Shown here: in pieces, positions 16,115-23,918 of the stretch | How positions within the stretch are numbered: position 1 is the first letter of the stretch | How the letters are laid out: each line of letters begins with the position of its first letter | Source: JBIOWF01 sp044868295 | GTDB lineage: Bacteria > Actinomycetota > Actinomycetes > Streptosporangiales > Streptosporangiaceae | Assembly: GCA_044868295.1 (NCBI GenBank) | Contig: JBIOWF010000229.1 | Location: forward strand, 31,217-95,216 | Direction: 5' to 3' | DNA length: 64,000 nucleotides | Notes under the pieces: model-generated | The model's input: only the letters and a program-made list of their open reading frames with translations | Database searches by the model: none | What the model was told of the DNA's origin: nothing | Program-made: the position numbers and the translations under genes

Positions 16115-17133
16115 CGCCTCGCCACCAGACCGGACAGCCAGTCGACCATGCTAAGCGGCAGACTTCCCGAAAGGTTACGAGAGCGAAGAAAGTCGTCGAA
16201 TGCGGCAGCCGTGCTGAACTTGGGCTTCCAGCCCAGCTCGACGGCAAGCCGGGAGGCGTCGACGGCGCGGCCGTGGCTCATCAGGGCCAGTTGCTCGGGC
16301 GAGAAGTCCACCCGGCCGACACCCCGCGCCATCTCCCCGAGCAGCCGGAATGCCGGCGAAGGCACCGGGAGCGTCGGCCGGCCCGCACGCCGCAGGCACT
16401 GGGACAGCAATAGGACCCCGTCGCCGGTCACGTTGAACGTGCCGGGATGGTCCTCGACCGCCATCCGGCGCAGCACCTCGACCGCGTCGTCCTCGTGAAC
16501 GAACTGCAACCTCGGGTCGAAGCCGAACACGGTCGGGAGCATCGGCTGGGAGAAGTAGCGCGACAGCGGCGAGTCGACGCCCGGCCCCATGAAGTTGGCG
16601 AACCGGAGAGTCGACGTGACGATGTCGGGACGCCGCCGGGCGAAGCCCCGGACGTAGCCCTCGACCTCCAGGGCGTCCTTGGCGTACCCGGAATGCGGGA
16701 CCTCGACGGGCTCGCTCTCCTCGGTGAAGACGGCCGGGTCGTGCGGCGACGAGCCGTACACGGCCGTCGTGGAACGCACGACCACTCTGCGCACCGTCGC
16801 GGACCGCTGGCAGGCGCCCAGCAGTTGCATGGTGCCGATGACGTTGTGCTCCTTCATGGCCGACCGGCTCTTCGCAGGGCCGCTGACCAGGCTCATGTGC
16901 ACAACGGTGTCGATGTCCGCCGCCGCGATGACCTGCGCGATGTCGGGGCTACGCAGATCGACGCGGACGAATTCGGTGCGCCCGAGTCGCGTGCCGCCGT
17001 CCCTTGTCAACGACGGTGGGGGCACCGTGTCGACTCCGATGACCCGGTCGATGTCCGGATCGGCGGCGAGAATGCTCGCTACTCGAGCACCGATGTGACG
17101 AGAGACCCCAGTGACGAGCACGGTGTGGGTCAT
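16111..17133 (-). CDS. NAD-dependent epimerase/dehydratase (extended SDR)
   Basis: A 340-residue Rossmann enzyme. It starts TVLVTGVSRHIGARVASILA (nucleotide-binding GxxxxxG), continues with DTVVHMSLVSGPAKS and the catalytic-region STTAVYGSSPHDP. The Tyr/Lys pair is probably in HSGYAKDALEVEGY, i.e. YxxxK. It is upstream of and overlaps the PlsC-like gene. The pairing with an acyltransferase suggests a role in lipid or envelope glycan metabolism, but the substrate is unknown. Confidence 0.85.
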   Translation of the reverse strand: MTHTVLVTGVSRHIGARVASILAADPDIDRVIGVDTVPPPSLTRDGGTRLGRTEFVRVDLRSPDIAQVIAAADIDTVVHMSLVSGPAKSRSAMKEHNVIGTMQLLGACQRSATVRRVVVRSTTAVYGSSPHDPAVFTEESEPVEVPHSGYAKDALEVEGYVRGFARRRPDIVTSTLRFANFMGPGVDSPLSRYFSQPMLPTVFGFDPRLQFVHEDDAVEVLRRMAVEDHPGTFNVTGDGVLLLSQCLRRAGRPTLPVPSPAFRLLGEMARGVGRVDFSPEQLALMSHGRAVDASRLAVELGWKPKFSTAAAFDDFLRSRNLSGSLPLSMVDWLSGLVARR

Positions 17134-17203
17134 CGTCGCCTCACAGGGATATGCGTGTTCACGGTCGCCCGGCCCCTCGGGACCGGTGCGCGCTCCGTCT
17201 CGA

Positions 17204-17302
17204 CTACTTCTTGTTACGCCGCTGGATGCGGGTCTTCTTGAGCAGCTTGCGGTGCTTCTTCTTCGCCATGCGCTTACGGCGCTTCTTGATCACAGAGCCC
17301 AC
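17204..17302 (-). CDS. AURKAIP1/COX24-domain protein (bS22-type small ribosomal protein)
   Basis: A 32-residue, extremely basic peptide: it begins MGSVIKKRRKRMAKKK and ends KKTRIQRRNKK. This is the actinobacterial AURKAIP1/COX24 domain protein that binds the 30S subunit as bS22. The start is GTG 17302 with a GGGGG stretch about 4 nt upstream. Similar tiny genes sit between the epimerase and an excisionase-like regulator in other actinomycetes. Confidence 0.88.
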   Translation of the reverse strand: MGSVIKKRRKRMAKKKHRKLLKKTRIQRRNKK

Positions 17303-17465
17303 GGGACCCCCAGGTGAAGGTGGTGAATGCCAAACCGGTGTGCGAGCGCACACCGGCTCAACAGACTACCGGCGATCCACTGTCGATCGCTCCCCCGGGG
17401 GGACCCCATGTAGCCGCTAGTGAACCGTGCGCTTGTTAACCGCTGGTTTCAGCTGCCTCGTCTCT

Positions 17466-17669
17466 TCATCCAGCCTCGATGAACGCATCCCTGAGGTAGT
17501 CGTGTACCGCCTGCTCGGGCACTCTGAAGGACCGGCCGACCCTGATGGCCGGCAACTCACCCGAGTGCACGAGCCGGTACACCGTCATCTTGGACACCCG
17601 CATGACGGTAGCCACTTCAGCCACCGTCAGGAACTTCACCTCGCTGAGAGGTCTTTCGCCTGCAGCCAT
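17466..17669 (-). CDS. Excisionase-family helix-turn-helix DNA-binding protein
   Basis: A 67-residue single-domain regulator with a MerR/excisionase HTH: KFLTVAEVATVMRVSKMTVY followed by RLVHSGELPAIRVGRSFRVP. This domain is very conserved in actinomycetes and lies near bldN and acuC in the same order as here. ATG 17669 (MAAGERPLSE) is preferred to 17717, whose extra residues are low-complexity basic. Regulatory target unknown. Not associated with any phage genes, so it is not an excisionase in function. Confidence 0.82.
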   Translation of the reverse strand: MAAGERPLSEVKFLTVAEVATVMRVSKMTVYRLVHSGELPAIRVGRSFRVPEQAVHDYLRDAFIEAG

Positions 17670-17981
17670 CGGACGCCTCTTCCGCACGTGTTTCCGGGTT
17701 ATCCCCACTGGTGCCATCGCTCACGCACGTGTACTGCTGTCAGCGTAAGTCCGGACTCCGCGTAGGCAAACCCCCCATTTCATCAGTCACCGGAGCCGTG
17801 TGCCGTCAAAATCGAGAAAATCGCTGGCAGCAGCAGGGCCGTGCCCCTCGCCTCAATCTTGGAACGGACCAACTTCTCTCACATTAGAGTCGTCTGGGAT
17901 CACCAAAAAGTTGGCAAACGGTGGACACACCAGTAGAAAGGCGTGCGCGAAAAGCCCGTTTCGGGAGGCCCGAATTCGGAC

Positions 17982-18761
17982 TTAGAGGCCGTTAGTGATC
18001 CTATTCAGGAGATAAGCCGTCAACGGGGCGTAATATCTTGGCAACACATTGTCATCAAGGGGCACCGCCACGGCGATTTTCCCCTCCGCCTCGCCTACGA
18101 AGAGTGCCGGGTCGTTGCTGTCCGCGAACCCCACCGCGTCGATTCCGGCCTCTCCCGCCGCCCCGGCCCAGCCGTGATCGGCGATCACGAAGTCGGGGCG
18201 CTCCTCGGCCAGGATGGCGCGCATCGGCTCCGGATCGTGGGTGTGCACCAGCGCCCCGCCGTCGCTGAGCATGGCCACGTCGTCCAGGTAACGGATCTTC
18301 CTCCGCCGCCCGAATCCGCCGCTCACATAGCTCCAGCCCTCGGCGGGGGCGACCGGCGTGGCGCCGTGCGCCGCGACGAACCGGGCCAGCGCCAGGTGGA
18401 TGGTCAGCAGGCCGGTCGGGTGGCCGGTGGCGATCAGGATGCGAGGACTGTCCTGGCGCAGCGCCTCGGCGATGCGATCTCCCATCGCCTCCACCGCGTC
18501 GACCGTACGCTCCGGATCGATGGTGTCCTGACCCTCCCTGTGGGAGGGATCGGCGACGACGCCCACGCGCTTGGCCATCAGCTCCAGAACGTCGGGGAAT
18601 CCCCACTCGCCGTCGAAACTGAGGCCGAACATGTAGTGGGGGTCGCCGATGGCCAGCGACCGGTAGTGGTCGAGGTTGTTCTCGCGCGGGGTCGCGACGT
18701 CGCCGGCGATTCTCGTTCTGATCAGGTGTTCGACGAGTTCGGCGCGGTTGGGGGCGGTCAC
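17982..18761 (-). CDS. Conserved phosphatase-annotated protein of unknown specificity
   Basis: 259 residues from GTG 18761. It opens APNRAELVEHLIRTRIAGDV; further on are ILIATGHPTGLLTIHLALAR, GGALVHTHDPEPMRAIL and DFVIADHGWAGAAGEAGIDA. The TGHP, HTHD and DHGWAG blocks resemble active-site loops. Homologues in actinomycetes are labelled phosphatase, but I see no textbook phosphatase motif and do not assign a reaction. It lies 37 bp downstream of acuC on the same strand and is likely co-transcribed. A GAGGAG sits 12 nt before the GTG, a long spacing. Confidence 0.65.
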   Translation of the reverse strand: MTAPNRAELVEHLIRTRIAGDVATPRENNLDHYRSLAIGDPHYMFGLSFDGEWGFPDVLELMAKRVGVVADPSHREGQDTIDPERTVDAVEAMGDRIAEALRQDSPRILIATGHPTGLLTIHLALARFVAAHGATPVAPAEGWSYVSGGFGRRRKIRYLDDVAMLSDGGALVHTHDPEPMRAILAEERPDFVIADHGWAGAAGEAGIDAVGFADSNDPALFVGEAEGKIAVAVPLDDNVLPRYYAPLTAYLLNRITNGL

Positions 18762-18798
18762 AGGAGTTACAGCGCTCCTCGGCTCGTCATGATTCCGT

Positions 18799-19962
18799 TC
18801 ACGGCATCGGATCCAGCCCGTGGTAGGGGAAGACCGCGTTCCGGGTGGCCATGATCGCTTGATCGATCGGGTCTCCCGGATCGTAGCCTGCCGAGATGTC
18901 GCGGAAGTCCGGGGTGCGCCCATCTGACATCGTCAGCGGCGGCGTCTCTCCGGTCCGGTCCCGCACCAGGGTCCGCCAGCTCTGCGGCGTCGTGGTCGCC
19001 GGATCGATGGGACTGCCCGCCGCCTCGGCGATCAGATGGGTCCACGCCCGCGGCACGACCTGGACGAGCTCGTAGCCCCCGCCTCCCGTGGCGACCCATC
19101 GCCCGCCGGCGGTCTCGTGGGCCAGCCGGTGCAGCGCGGCGTAGGCCGTACGCTGACCGTCGACACTGAGCATCAGATGGGCCAGCGGGTCGAGGGCGTG
19201 GCTGTCGCACCCGTGCTGCGTCACGAGCACCTGCGGCCCGAACTCGCGCAGCAGTGGCGGCACGACGGCGTGGAAGGCGCGCAGCCAGTCGCCGTCGCCG
19301 CAGCCCGCCGCAAGCGCGACGTTGACCGCGGTGCCCTGGGCGCCGGTCTCGCCGGGGAATCCGGTGCCCGGAAACAGGGTGCGCGGGCTCTCGTGCAGGC
19401 TGATCGTGAGCACCCGCGGATCGTCGTGGAACAGGGCCTGGACCCCGTCGCCGTGATGCACGTCCACGTCCACGTAGGCGACCTTCGACGCGCCCTGTGA
19501 GAGCAGCCACGCGATCGCGACCGCCGGGTCGTTGTAGACGCAGAAGCCACTTGCCGTGTCCGCCATGGCGTGGTGCAGCCCGCCCGCCACGTTCACCGCG
19601 TGTTCGGCCCGGCCGGTCCACACCGCCCTGGCCGCCTCCAGAGTCGCTCCCGCGATCAGCGCCGAGGCCTCGTGCACTCCCGCGAAGGCGGGGTTGTCGG
19701 CGGTGCCCAGCCCGCAACTCAGATCGGGCCTGCCCGTCGCGGAGACGCCCTTGACCGCATCGATGTAGTCCCGTTTGTGCACCAGCGCGAGCTCGTCATC
19801 ACTGGCCGGCTCGCAGCCGGACAGCTCGACCCCGTCGAGCACGCCCAGATCACGGGCGAGCTCCATGGTCAGCTCGACGCGCACGGGTGCGAGCGGATGC
19901 CCGGGGCCGAAGTTGTACGACGTCAGCGCGTCGTCCCAGACCACCCGGACCGCGTCGCTCAT
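18799..19962 (-). CDS. acuC: AcuC-like histone-deacetylase-family hydrolase
   Basis: A 387-residue class I/II HDAC fold zinc hydrolase. Catalytic elements: the HH pair in NVAGGLHHAMADTASGFCVY, the metal-binding block YVDVDVHHGDGVQALFHDD, SLHESPRTLFPGTGFPGE and QHGCDSHALDPLAHL. AcuC enzymes remove acetyl groups from lysines, for example on acetyl-CoA synthetase, so they tie acetate metabolism to acetylation. The ATG at 19962 overlaps the stop of a 19-residue leader ORF (ATGA), and GGCGAGGGGG lies just upstream. The next gene is a co-directional conserved phosphatase-like gene. Confidence 0.88.
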   Translation of the reverse strand: MSDAVRVVWDDALTSYNFGPGHPLAPVRVELTMELARDLGVLDGVELSGCEPASDDELALVHKRDYIDAVKGVSATGRPDLSCGLGTADNPAFAGVHEASALIAGATLEAARAVWTGRAEHAVNVAGGLHHAMADTASGFCVYNDPAVAIAWLLSQGASKVAYVDVDVHHGDGVQALFHDDPRVLTISLHESPRTLFPGTGFPGETGAQGTAVNVALAAGCGDGDWLRAFHAVVPPLLREFGPQVLVTQHGCDSHALDPLAHLMLSVDGQRTAYAALHRLAHETAGGRWVATGGGGYELVQVVPRAWTHLIAEAAGSPIDPATTTPQSWRTLVRDRTGETPPLTMSDGRTPDFRDISAGYDPGDPIDQAIMATRNAVFPYHGLDPMP

Positions 19963-20018
19963 CTCGCCCCCTCGCCTGCCGGCTCGGAGCCGGGGCCGCG
20001 ATCGCTTCGCTCCGTCAT
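19959..20018 (-). CDS. Leader micro-ORF upstream of acuC (19 residues)
   Basis: ATG 20018 gives MTERSDRGPGSEPAGEGAR, ending in a TGA that overlaps the acuC ATG. Both ends resemble the hemA-hemC linkers (MSERSER at the N-terminus, EP-x-GEG at the C-terminus). At DNA level GAGCGAAGCGATCG compares with GAGCGTAGCGAGCG. The GEG codons form the acuC ribosome-binding site. Inferred translational relay. Confidence 0.45.
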   Translation of the reverse strand: MTERSDRGPGSEPAGEGAR

Positions 20019-20031
20019 GCCCTCGAAATTA

Positions 20032-20110
20032 CCTGAAGCCGCAGAAGGCCCCGGCTTCAGGGCGGGGATGAACGCGGTCCCCGTCGGGGGACGGCCCGCC
20101 TTCAGGCGGG
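20032..20110. repeat. Three adjacent hairpins downstream of the ABC permease gene
   Basis: CCTGAAGCC/GGCTTCAGG (20032-20040 and 20053-20061), GTCCCC/GGGGAC (20077-20092) and CCCGCC-TTCA-GGCGGG (20095-20110) form three stems within 80 bp. The gap from 20019 to 20247 has no convincing gene. The block may be a terminator region or the end of an old IS200/IS605-type element; no transposase is present. Confidence 0.6.
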
Positions 20111-20247
20111 ACAACCGGAGCGCGCAGCGCGGACCAGGGGTTCTTGTAGGCGATGTTCGGGTCGCGGACCGACCGCCGGAGCACCACCGCCGGCACCTCG
20201 CCCGGCCACGCCCGCCCGACATCGGTTCCCGGCATCCGGCACCAAGG

Positions 20248-21432
20248 TCACTCCGTCCGCAGAGCGATCACCGGGTCCAGTTTCCCGGCGCGCCGGGCCG
20301 GGGCGACACCGAAGAACACGCCGACCGCCGCCGAAACACCGAATGCCAGCGCGATGGACCACGAGGTGATCGCGGCCGGGACCGGAGACACGGCCTGGAT
20401 CAGCAGCGCGCCGCCCACCCCGATCAGGATGCCGATCAGCCCGCCGATCGTCGTCAGGAGCACCGCCTCGATGAGGAACTGGCCCAGGATGTCCCGCTGA
20501 CGGGCGCCGAGCGCCTTGCGCAGACCGATCTCCTTGGTCCGCTCCCGGACGCTGACCAGCATGATGTTGGACACGCCCACCCCGCCGACCAGCAGCGAGA
20601 TGCCGGCGATCGCGGCCAGCACACCGGTGAGCATGCTGAGGACCGTGCCGATCGTGCCGAGCAGTTGAGTCTGGGTCACCGCGGAGAACTTCTCGTCCGG
20701 ATAGCGGGTGTTCAGCGCGTCGACCACCCGGCGCTGCAGCGGCTCGATCTCGTCCGGGCCGGAGGCGCCCACCGCGATGCCGTTGATCCTCGACAGGCCG
20801 ATGAGCCGCTGTGCGGTGGTGACCGGGATGTGCACCTCCTGGTCGCGCGCCACGCCGAAGGTGGAACCCACCGTCTCGTACACGCCGATCACCCGGAACC
20901 GCACGCCCGCGATGGTGACCTGCCGTCCGAGCGGATCGACATCGCCGAACAGCTTGCCCGCCACCTCAGCGCCGAGGATGGCCACCCTCCGGCGCGTGTC
21001 GACGTCGGTCTCGCTCAGGTGCCTCCCCCGGCGCAGCGGCCGGTCGAAGATGTTGGGCAGGTTCTCGTCGGTCCCGGTCAGCGTGGCGAACACCTCGGTC
21101 CGGCCCACCCGCACGGACTCGCCCGAGTTGACGGCCACCGTCACCTTCGACGGATCCCCGACGACCCGCCGCACGTAGGCGACGTCCGACAGGTCGAGCC
21201 GGCTCTGCGTGGGCGCCGCACCGAGACCGACCTGGCCGGGAACGACCAGGATGATGTTGCTGCCCAGCCCGGCGATCTCCTTCTCGACCGCGTTCTTGGC
21301 ACCCGTGCCGATCGCGACCAGGATCACCACCGCCGAAACACCGATGATCACACCGAGCATGGTGAGCGTGCTGCGCAGCCGGTTGACCCGCAGCGCCTCC
21401 AGGGCCATCCGCAGCGCCTCGGCCGTCCTCAC
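20248..21432 (-). CDS. ABC transporter permease, MacB/FtsX type
   Basis: 394 residues with the MacB topology: one N-terminal helix (LRSTLTMLGVIIGVSAVVIL), a large extracytoplasmic MacB-PCD domain (LGSNIILVVPGQVGLGAAP, VNSGESVRVGRTEVFATLTG), then three C-terminal helices of the FtsX domain (ISLLVGGVGVSNIMLVSVRE, EIGLRKALGARQRDILGQFL). It works with the ATPase that overlaps its start (GTGA at 21429-21432) and the adaptor gene upstream. Such mechanotransmission pumps export peptides, lipids or drugs across the envelope; the substrate is unknown. Confidence 0.92.
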   Translation of the reverse strand: MRTAEALRMALEALRVNRLRSTLTMLGVIIGVSAVVILVAIGTGAKNAVEKEIAGLGSNIILVVPGQVGLGAAPTQSRLDLSDVAYVRRVVGDPSKVTVAVNSGESVRVGRTEVFATLTGTDENLPNIFDRPLRRGRHLSETDVDTRRRVAILGAEVAGKLFGDVDPLGRQVTIAGVRFRVIGVYETVGSTFGVARDQEVHIPVTTAQRLIGLSRINGIAVGASGPDEIEPLQRRVVDALNTRYPDEKFSAVTQTQLLGTIGTVLSMLTGVLAAIAGISLLVGGVGVSNIMLVSVRERTKEIGLRKALGARQRDILGQFLIEAVLLTTIGGLIGILIGVGGALLIQAVSPVPAAITSWSIALAFGVSAAVGVFFGVAPARRAGKLDPVIALRTE

Positions 21433-22457
21433 GCGTCCTCCCGCGATCCGGTACGGCTGCCGCCTGCGGCCTCGCCGGGTCCAGTACGGCCGGCACCACC
21501 CGCCTCACCCGGTCCAGTACGGCCGGCACCACCCGCCTCGCCGAGCCTGGCATGGCGGCCGCCGCCCGCCTCTCCCGATGCGGTATGGCCGCCGCCGGCC
21601 CCTCCATATCCGGCATGCCGGCCGCCACCGGGCTCTCCCGGCCCTGTACGGCCGGCCGCGGCGGGGACCGTACCCGAACCGGAGTCGAGCTCGATGAGCC
21701 CGTCGCGGACGTGGATCTGGCGGCGGGCGCGTTCCGCCACCTCGGGCTCGTGTGTGACGAGGACGACCGCGACCCCGCCCTCCTCGTTGAGGCGCTGAAG
21801 GAGGTTCATCACCTCCGTGCCGTTTCGCGTGTCGAGGTTTCCGGTCGGCTCGTCCGCCAGGACGACCTTCGGATCACCGACCAACGCGCGGGCGATGGCC
21901 ACCCGCTGCTGCTCGCCGCCGGACATCTGCGAGGGCCGGTGGTCCAGCCGGTGGCCGAGCCCGACGGCCTCCAGCGCCTCCTTCGCCGCGCGGCGGCGCT
22001 CGCTCCGCGCCACCCCGCGATAGACCAGCGGCAGCGCGACGTTGTCGAGCGCCGACGTGCGGGCCAGCAGGTGGAAGGACTGGAAGACGAAGCCGATGGT
22101 CTCGTTGCGCAGCTCGGCGAGCTGTGTGTCGTCGAGCGTCGAGACGTCGACGCCGCCCACCTTGAGGGTGCCGGTGGTCGGCCGGTCGAGGCACCCGAGC
22201 AGATGCATCAGCGTCGACTTGCCCGACCCGGACGGCCCGAGGATCGCCGCGAACTCCCCCTGGTCGATGCGCAGGTTCACCCCGCGCAACGCGTCGACGG
22301 ACACGCCTTCGAGCTGGTAGGACCGGGTGAGATCGACCGCGTCGAAAGCGCTCGCCGAAGTCTCGGCGGCTCCCACGATCATGAGAGGGGTTCCCGCCGG
22401 CCGCGCGGGATCATCGCGCCTGTCTGCATGCTCGCGTACGGAGTCAATGCAGGTCAC
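21429..22457 (-). CDS. ABC transporter ATP-binding protein, MacB/LolD type, with repetitive C-terminal tail
   Basis: 342 residues. Walker A is LGPSGSGKSTLMHLLG, the signature MSGGEQQRVAIARAL, Walker B VVLADEPTGNLD, and the H-loop VLVTHEPEVAERARR. Residues after about 265 form an unusual Gly-rich tail with repeats such as GEAGGAGRTGP, absent from ordinary LolD-like ATPases and likely disordered. The start may be GTG 22457 (AAAGG upstream) or ATG 22382. It drives the FtsX-type permease whose gene overlaps its stop. Confidence 0.9.
   Translation of the reverse strand: MTCIDSVREHADRRDDPARPAGTPLMIVGAAETSASAFDAVDLTRSYQLEGVSVDALRGVNLRIDQGEFAAILGPSGSGKSTLMHLLGCLDRPTTGTLKVGGVDVSTLDDTQLAELRNETIGFVFQSFHLLARTSALDNVALPLVYRGVARSERRRAAKEALEAVGLGHRLDHRPSQMSGGEQQRVAIARALVGDPKVVLADEPTGNLDTRNGTEVMNLLQRLNEEGGVAVVLVTHEPEVAERARRQIHVRDGLIELDSGSGTVPAAAGRTGPGEPGGGRHAGYGGAGGGHTASGEAGGGRHARLGEAGGAGRTGPGEAGGAGRTGPGEAAGGSRTGSREDA
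21478..21543. repeat. 33-bp in-frame tandem repeat in the ABC ATPase tail
   Basis: GGTCCAGTACGGCCGGCACC begins both units (21478-21510 and 21511-21543), which differ only in their last few bases. Each encodes an 11-residue unit on the minus strand. Weaker related repeats extend to about 21660. Confidence 0.85.
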
Positions 22458-22484
22458 CGGCCTTTCTGGGAAGGATCTGCCTGG

Positions 22485-23864
22485 TCACGAGAGGGGTTGG
22501 GCGGGACGCACGGTGTCGGCGCCCTTCACGACGACGCGGTCGCCGACCGCGAGGCCCGACAGGATCTCGACCTCCGCGTCACCCTGGGCGCCGAGCTTGA
22601 CCACCCGGCGTTCCGCCTTGCCGTTCCGGGCCACCCAGACCACGCTCTCCCTGCCGCTGCTGACGATCGCCGAGGCCGGCACCGCCACCGCGTCCGGCGA
22701 CTCCCGCACGGTCAGCCGGACGACCGCGCTCATCCCCGGTTTGGGCTTGGGCGCGGGGCTGCCGTCGTCGAAGCCGCCCTTGCCGAGCGTGAGCCGTACG
22801 GGATAGCTGACGCCTCCGGTGGCGCCCTCCTTGGGAGTGACCCCCACACCGGTCACCTCCGCCGTGTAGGTGGCACCGGTCACCGCGTCGAACTCGACCT
22901 CGGCCCGCGTCCCCTTGCGGACCAGGAGGACATCGGTCTCGTCCACGTCGGCGGAGAGGGTGAGCTTGGAGACATCCGTCACGGTCACGATCGTGTCCCC
23001 GGCGGAGACCGGAACGCCGGTCGCGATCGCGCCTCCCGACCGGCCGCCGGACGCGCCGCCCGCCTGGCCGACGAGACTCGCCGGCAGCTGGCTGGCGAGT
23101 GCTCCGAGGCCCGCCGTACCGCCGCCTCCCGAGGGGCCGCCCAGCGTGATGACCCCGCCGAACGGTGCTTTTATGACCAGCCCCTTCACCGTCGTCTTCG
23201 CGACCTTCACCGCGGACCTGGCCTGGGATCTGGATGCCGCCTGGAGCGAGGACATCGAGGCGCTGAGACCGCCGAGACCCGCGCCGAGCTGGCCGGTCAC
23301 CTGCGAGAGCACTCGGTTGACCGACCTGTTGAGCCCGTTGACGACCTCGCTGAGCGCGCGCTGCTGCGCCTTCTGCTGGGCCTCGGCCGCGTCGACGGCG
23401 GAGAGCAGCTGCGCTCTGATCGCCGGATCCTCGATCTTCGCGGCGGCCTTCCTCGCCCTGGCCAGGTAGCGCCGGACCTCGCTGTCCAGCGAGCCGGAGA
23501 TCTTCAGCGGGGGCAGCCTAACCGACGGCGTGCCGCCTCCCATGGAGACCGGCCGGGAGGCCTGCTTCTCGGCCTTACGCGCCTGGTCGAGCTGATCCTC
23601 GGCCTGCGGCGAGCTGATTTTGGCGAGGATCTGCCCCTTGTCCACGGTGTCGCCGTCCTGCACGTACAGCTTGGCGACCGTGCCGGACGCGGGAGTGGTC
23701 AGGGTCGCCGTGGCCCGCGCGCCGACTGTGGCGGGGGCTTCGACGACCTCTCTCACCGCCTGCCGGGTGACGGCGGCGAGTTGCGCCTTCGACGGCTCAG
23801 CGTTTGAGCAGCCGGCCAGGAGAAACGCGATGAGGAGCGGGGGGATTCCGCGACGAATCGTCAC
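22485..23864 (-). CDS. Membrane-fusion/efflux adaptor lipoprotein (MacA-like)
   Basis: 459 residues. The N-terminus is a lipoprotein signal, LLIAFLLAGCSNAEPS, with Cys 19 as the lipidation site. A biotinyl-lipoyl-like half (TVAKLYVQDGDTVDKGQILA) is followed by a helical hairpin rich in Ala/Gln (QLDQARKAEKQASR, LLSAVDAAEAQQKAQQRAL). The second lipoyl half is KGLVIKAPFGGVITLGGPSG, followed by beta-barrel domains (VVRLTVRESPDAVAVPASAI). It is the first gene of the three-gene efflux set, 27 bp before the ATPase gene. In a monoderm it probably links the permease to the cell-wall side. Confidence 0.88.
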   Translation of the reverse strand: MTIRRGIPPLLIAFLLAGCSNAEPSKAQLAAVTRQAVREVVEAPATVGARATATLTTPASGTVAKLYVQDGDTVDKGQILAKISSPQAEDQLDQARKAEKQASRPVSMGGGTPSVRLPPLKISGSLDSEVRRYLARARKAAAKIEDPAIRAQLLSAVDAAEAQQKAQQRALSEVVNGLNRSVNRVLSQVTGQLGAGLGGLSASMSSLQAASRSQARSAVKVAKTTVKGLVIKAPFGGVITLGGPSGGGGTAGLGALASQLPASLVGQAGGASGGRSGGAIATGVPVSAGDTIVTVTDVSKLTLSADVDETDVLLVRKGTRAEVEFDAVTGATYTAEVTGVGVTPKEGATGGVSYPVRLTLGKGGFDDGSPAPKPKPGMSAVVRLTVRESPDAVAVPASAIVSSGRESVVWVARNGKAERRVVKLGAQGDAEVEILSGLAVGDRVVVKGADTVRPAQPLS

Positions 23865-23918
23865 CCGGCCAATCGTAAAGGGATGGTTGATCGCCCCCGC
23901 ATCCCGCTCAGCGAATTC

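Noticed and set aside
17466..17669. Excisionase of an integrated element
   Set aside because: No integrase, attachment repeat or phage gene nearby; it matches a chromosomal regulator in a conserved actinomycete neighbourhood.
19570..21798. 742-codon plus-strand open frame
   Set aside because: Antisense to the acuC start and the ABC permease; Arg/His/Asp-rich composition is that of a shadow frame.
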